Under the pieces are notes generated by a model, which saw nothing but the letters and a program-made list of their open reading frames with translations, did not search any database and had not been told where the DNA came from. The translations under genes and the position numbers were made by a program. A stretch of DNA of 64,000 bases from Mucilaginibacter polytrichastri (GTDB taxonomy: Bacteria > Bacteroidota > Bacteroidia > Sphingobacteriales > Sphingobacteriaceae): positions 3,361,160 to 3,425,159 of the forward strand of contig NZ_MPPL01000001.1 in NCBI RefSeq assembly GCF_001911425.1, given 5' to 3'. Shown piece by piece: positions 62,882 to 64,000 of this stretch. The stretch's first letter is position 1. The number at the start of each line of letters is the position of its first letter.

Positions 62882-63814
62882 ATGAAAAGCTTTAAAATAT
62901 TAATTATACTAATTTTAATAACGTGTGCCGGTAAGCAGGCCCTGGCACAGCAGGAGGCCATGTATACCCAGTATATGTTTAACAGCCTTGCCATTAACCC
63001 GGCTTATGCAGGCAGCCGTAATGTTACATCGGCTACGGCACTATACCGCAGCCAGTGGGTTGGCATACAAGGGGCACCTACAACAGCAACATTAAGCATT
63101 GATGCACCACTGGACAATAAAAAAATAGGCTTAGGCTTACAGGTTTTTAATGACCGCCTGGGTATTACCAACACAAGCGGTGCTTTTGGCAGCTACGCTT
63201 TCCGCATCAGGATGGATAAAGGGACTTTGGCTTTGGGCTTGCAAGCCGGGGTGAGCCAATACCGGGCCGATTTTACATCGGTTAACCTGGGTTCTGATGC
63301 CTCGCCCGATCTGGCTTTCAGCAATAACATCAACAAAATGCTGATAGATTTTGGCGTTGGTGTTTACTACAGTACAGATAAGTTTTACCTGGGCCTGTCA
63401 TCGCCCCAATTACTGAACAACCAGCTGCACAATTTTACGGTAGAAGGCAGCAACACCTTTAGCGGACAGGCTATGCACTTGTTCCTGGCTACAGGCTATG
63501 TTTTTCCGCTGAATGAAGACCTGCATCTTAAGCCCTCTGTTTTAATTAAGTACGTAAAAGGTGCCCCGATAGAAGGTGATCTGAATGCTACATTATGGAT
63601 TAAAGACGTTTTTGCCGTAGGCGCACAATACCGTACCGAGGCTGATATTTCCGGCCTGATAGAATTCCAGGTTTCGCCGCAGATCAGGCTGGGTTACTCG
63701 TACGATCATAGCACTACCCCGCTTGTACAATTTAATTCGGGCAGCCACGAGATTATGATCCGTTACGAATTTGGTTTTACAAAAGGTAAGATCCTGTCTC
63801 CACGTTATTTTTAG
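62882..63814 (+). CDS. PorP/SprF-family outer-membrane protein
   Basis: A 310-residue barrel of the PorP/SprF family with a signal peptide ending in ALAQ (residues 1-22). The family start QQEAMYTQYMFNSLAINPAY, then AGSRNVTSATALYRSQWVG, is unmistakable, and the C-terminal SHEIMIRYEFGF is the closing strand region. SprF-like proteins are needed for secretion or attachment of particular type 9 substrates that have the gliding-type C-terminal domain, and are usually encoded right after them, as here. A third gene begins 10 bp downstream. Confidence 0.95.
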   Translation: MKSFKILIILILITCAGKQALAQQEAMYTQYMFNSLAINPAYAGSRNVTSATALYRSQWVGIQGAPTTATLSIDAPLDNKKIGLGLQVFNDRLGITNTSGAFGSYAFRIRMDKGTLALGLQAGVSQYRADFTSVNLGSDASPDLAFSNNINKMLIDFGVGVYYSTDKFYLGLSSPQLLNNQLHNFTVEGSNTFSGQAMHLFLATGYVFPLNEDLHLKPSVLIKYVKGAPIEGDLNATLWIKDVFAVGAQYRTEADISGLIEFQVSPQIRLGYSYDHSTTPLVQFNSGSHEIMIRYEFGFTKGKILSPRYF

Positions 63815-63824
63815 AACATAGAGT

Positions 63825-64000
63825 ATGCTGAAAACGATATACATAACCTTATTTGCTTTACTCCTTTTACCGGCATTGGTGTTTAGTCAGCCTAAAAAAG
63901 AGAGCAACAGCCTGGTAAAAGCAGCCCGTAAAGAATACATGGCACTAAGATATACCCCTGCCACTAAACTTCTGGAACGCGAACTTAAAGCCCACCCTGA
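63825..64000 (+). CDS. 5' end of a secreted protein, third gene of the PorP/SprF operon (partial)
   Basis: The frame opens at the ATG at 63825 and runs off the right edge after 58 codons. It starts with a signal peptide (MLKTIYITLFALLLLPALVF, cleavage near SQ) and continues as a charged helix (AARKEYMALRYTPATKLLER) that looks like the first TPR-type helices. In this position Bacteroidota usually carry an OmpA-family protein with TPR and PD40 repeats, so that is the expected product. The identity is inference from position, since the diagnostic domains are outside the window. Confidence 0.6.
   Translation, partial: MLKTIYITLFALLLLPALVFSQPKKESNSLVKAARKEYMALRYTPATKLLERELKAHP

Overview
The window looks like a chromosomal segment of a Bacteroidota bacterium, most likely a Sphingobacteriaceae member close to Mucilaginibacter or Pedobacter. 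The reasons are a SusC/SusD pair, a PorP/SprF protein beside a giant secreted protein with a gliding-motility type C-terminal sorting domain, a fused CcoN-CcoO cbb3 oxidase subunit, DUF4397 and DUF2141 proteins, many PAS/receiver kinases, and leaders that almost all lack Shine-Dalgarno sequences. The genus is inference. I saw no rRNA, tRNA, CRISPR array, insertion sequence or prophage.

Layout. 1-3770 (minus) is the 5' part of a secreted NHL/IPT repeat protein. 4171-6954 is an operon of two NAD(P)-binding Rossmann proteins and an AraC-type regulator. 7150-16409 holds outer-membrane beta-barrel proteins, a LytS/LytTR two-component pair, small lipoproteins, an AI-2E family permease and an OmpA protein. 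16917-29193 is the first highlight: SusC/SusD, a PhnZ-type HD oxygenase, an XRE-cupin regulator, then a phosphonatase-like HAD enzyme, a DUF5690 permease, a FAD amine oxidase and a Tat-exported phospholipase C. The susC leader and the phosphonatase-operon leader carry the same two-unit operator (13-bp palindrome TAAAC-N3-GTTTA, repeated every 20 bp). I read the locus as one co-regulated system for taking up and breaking down organophosphonate or (phosphono)lipid headgroups.

29427-41753 is rich in signalling genes: a possible CE-clan cysteine peptidase, PAS histidine kinases, a receiver with a substituted phospho-acceptor, a kinase built on twelve 21-residue coiled-coil repeats with its partner regulators, and several small secreted proteins. 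39426-54831 is the second highlight. A FixL-type haem-PAS kinase and a receiver fused to a CRP/FNR regulator are followed by D-lactate dehydrogenase and hemN. Facing them are a cysteine-rich unknown enzyme and a complete cbb3 oxidase set (ccoI, ccoS, ccoNO, ccoQ, ccoP, ccoG, ccoH and a SafE-like permease). Six copies of TGAY-N4-GTCAC lie upstream of the main transcription units here, which suggests an oxygen-responsive regulon controlled by the fused regulator.

54925-64000 contains a histone H1-like small protein, a 2460-residue secreted repeat protein with a type 9 secretion C-terminal domain, its PorP/SprF partner and the beginning of a third gene of that operon. All family names come from reading the translated sequence; no database search was run.
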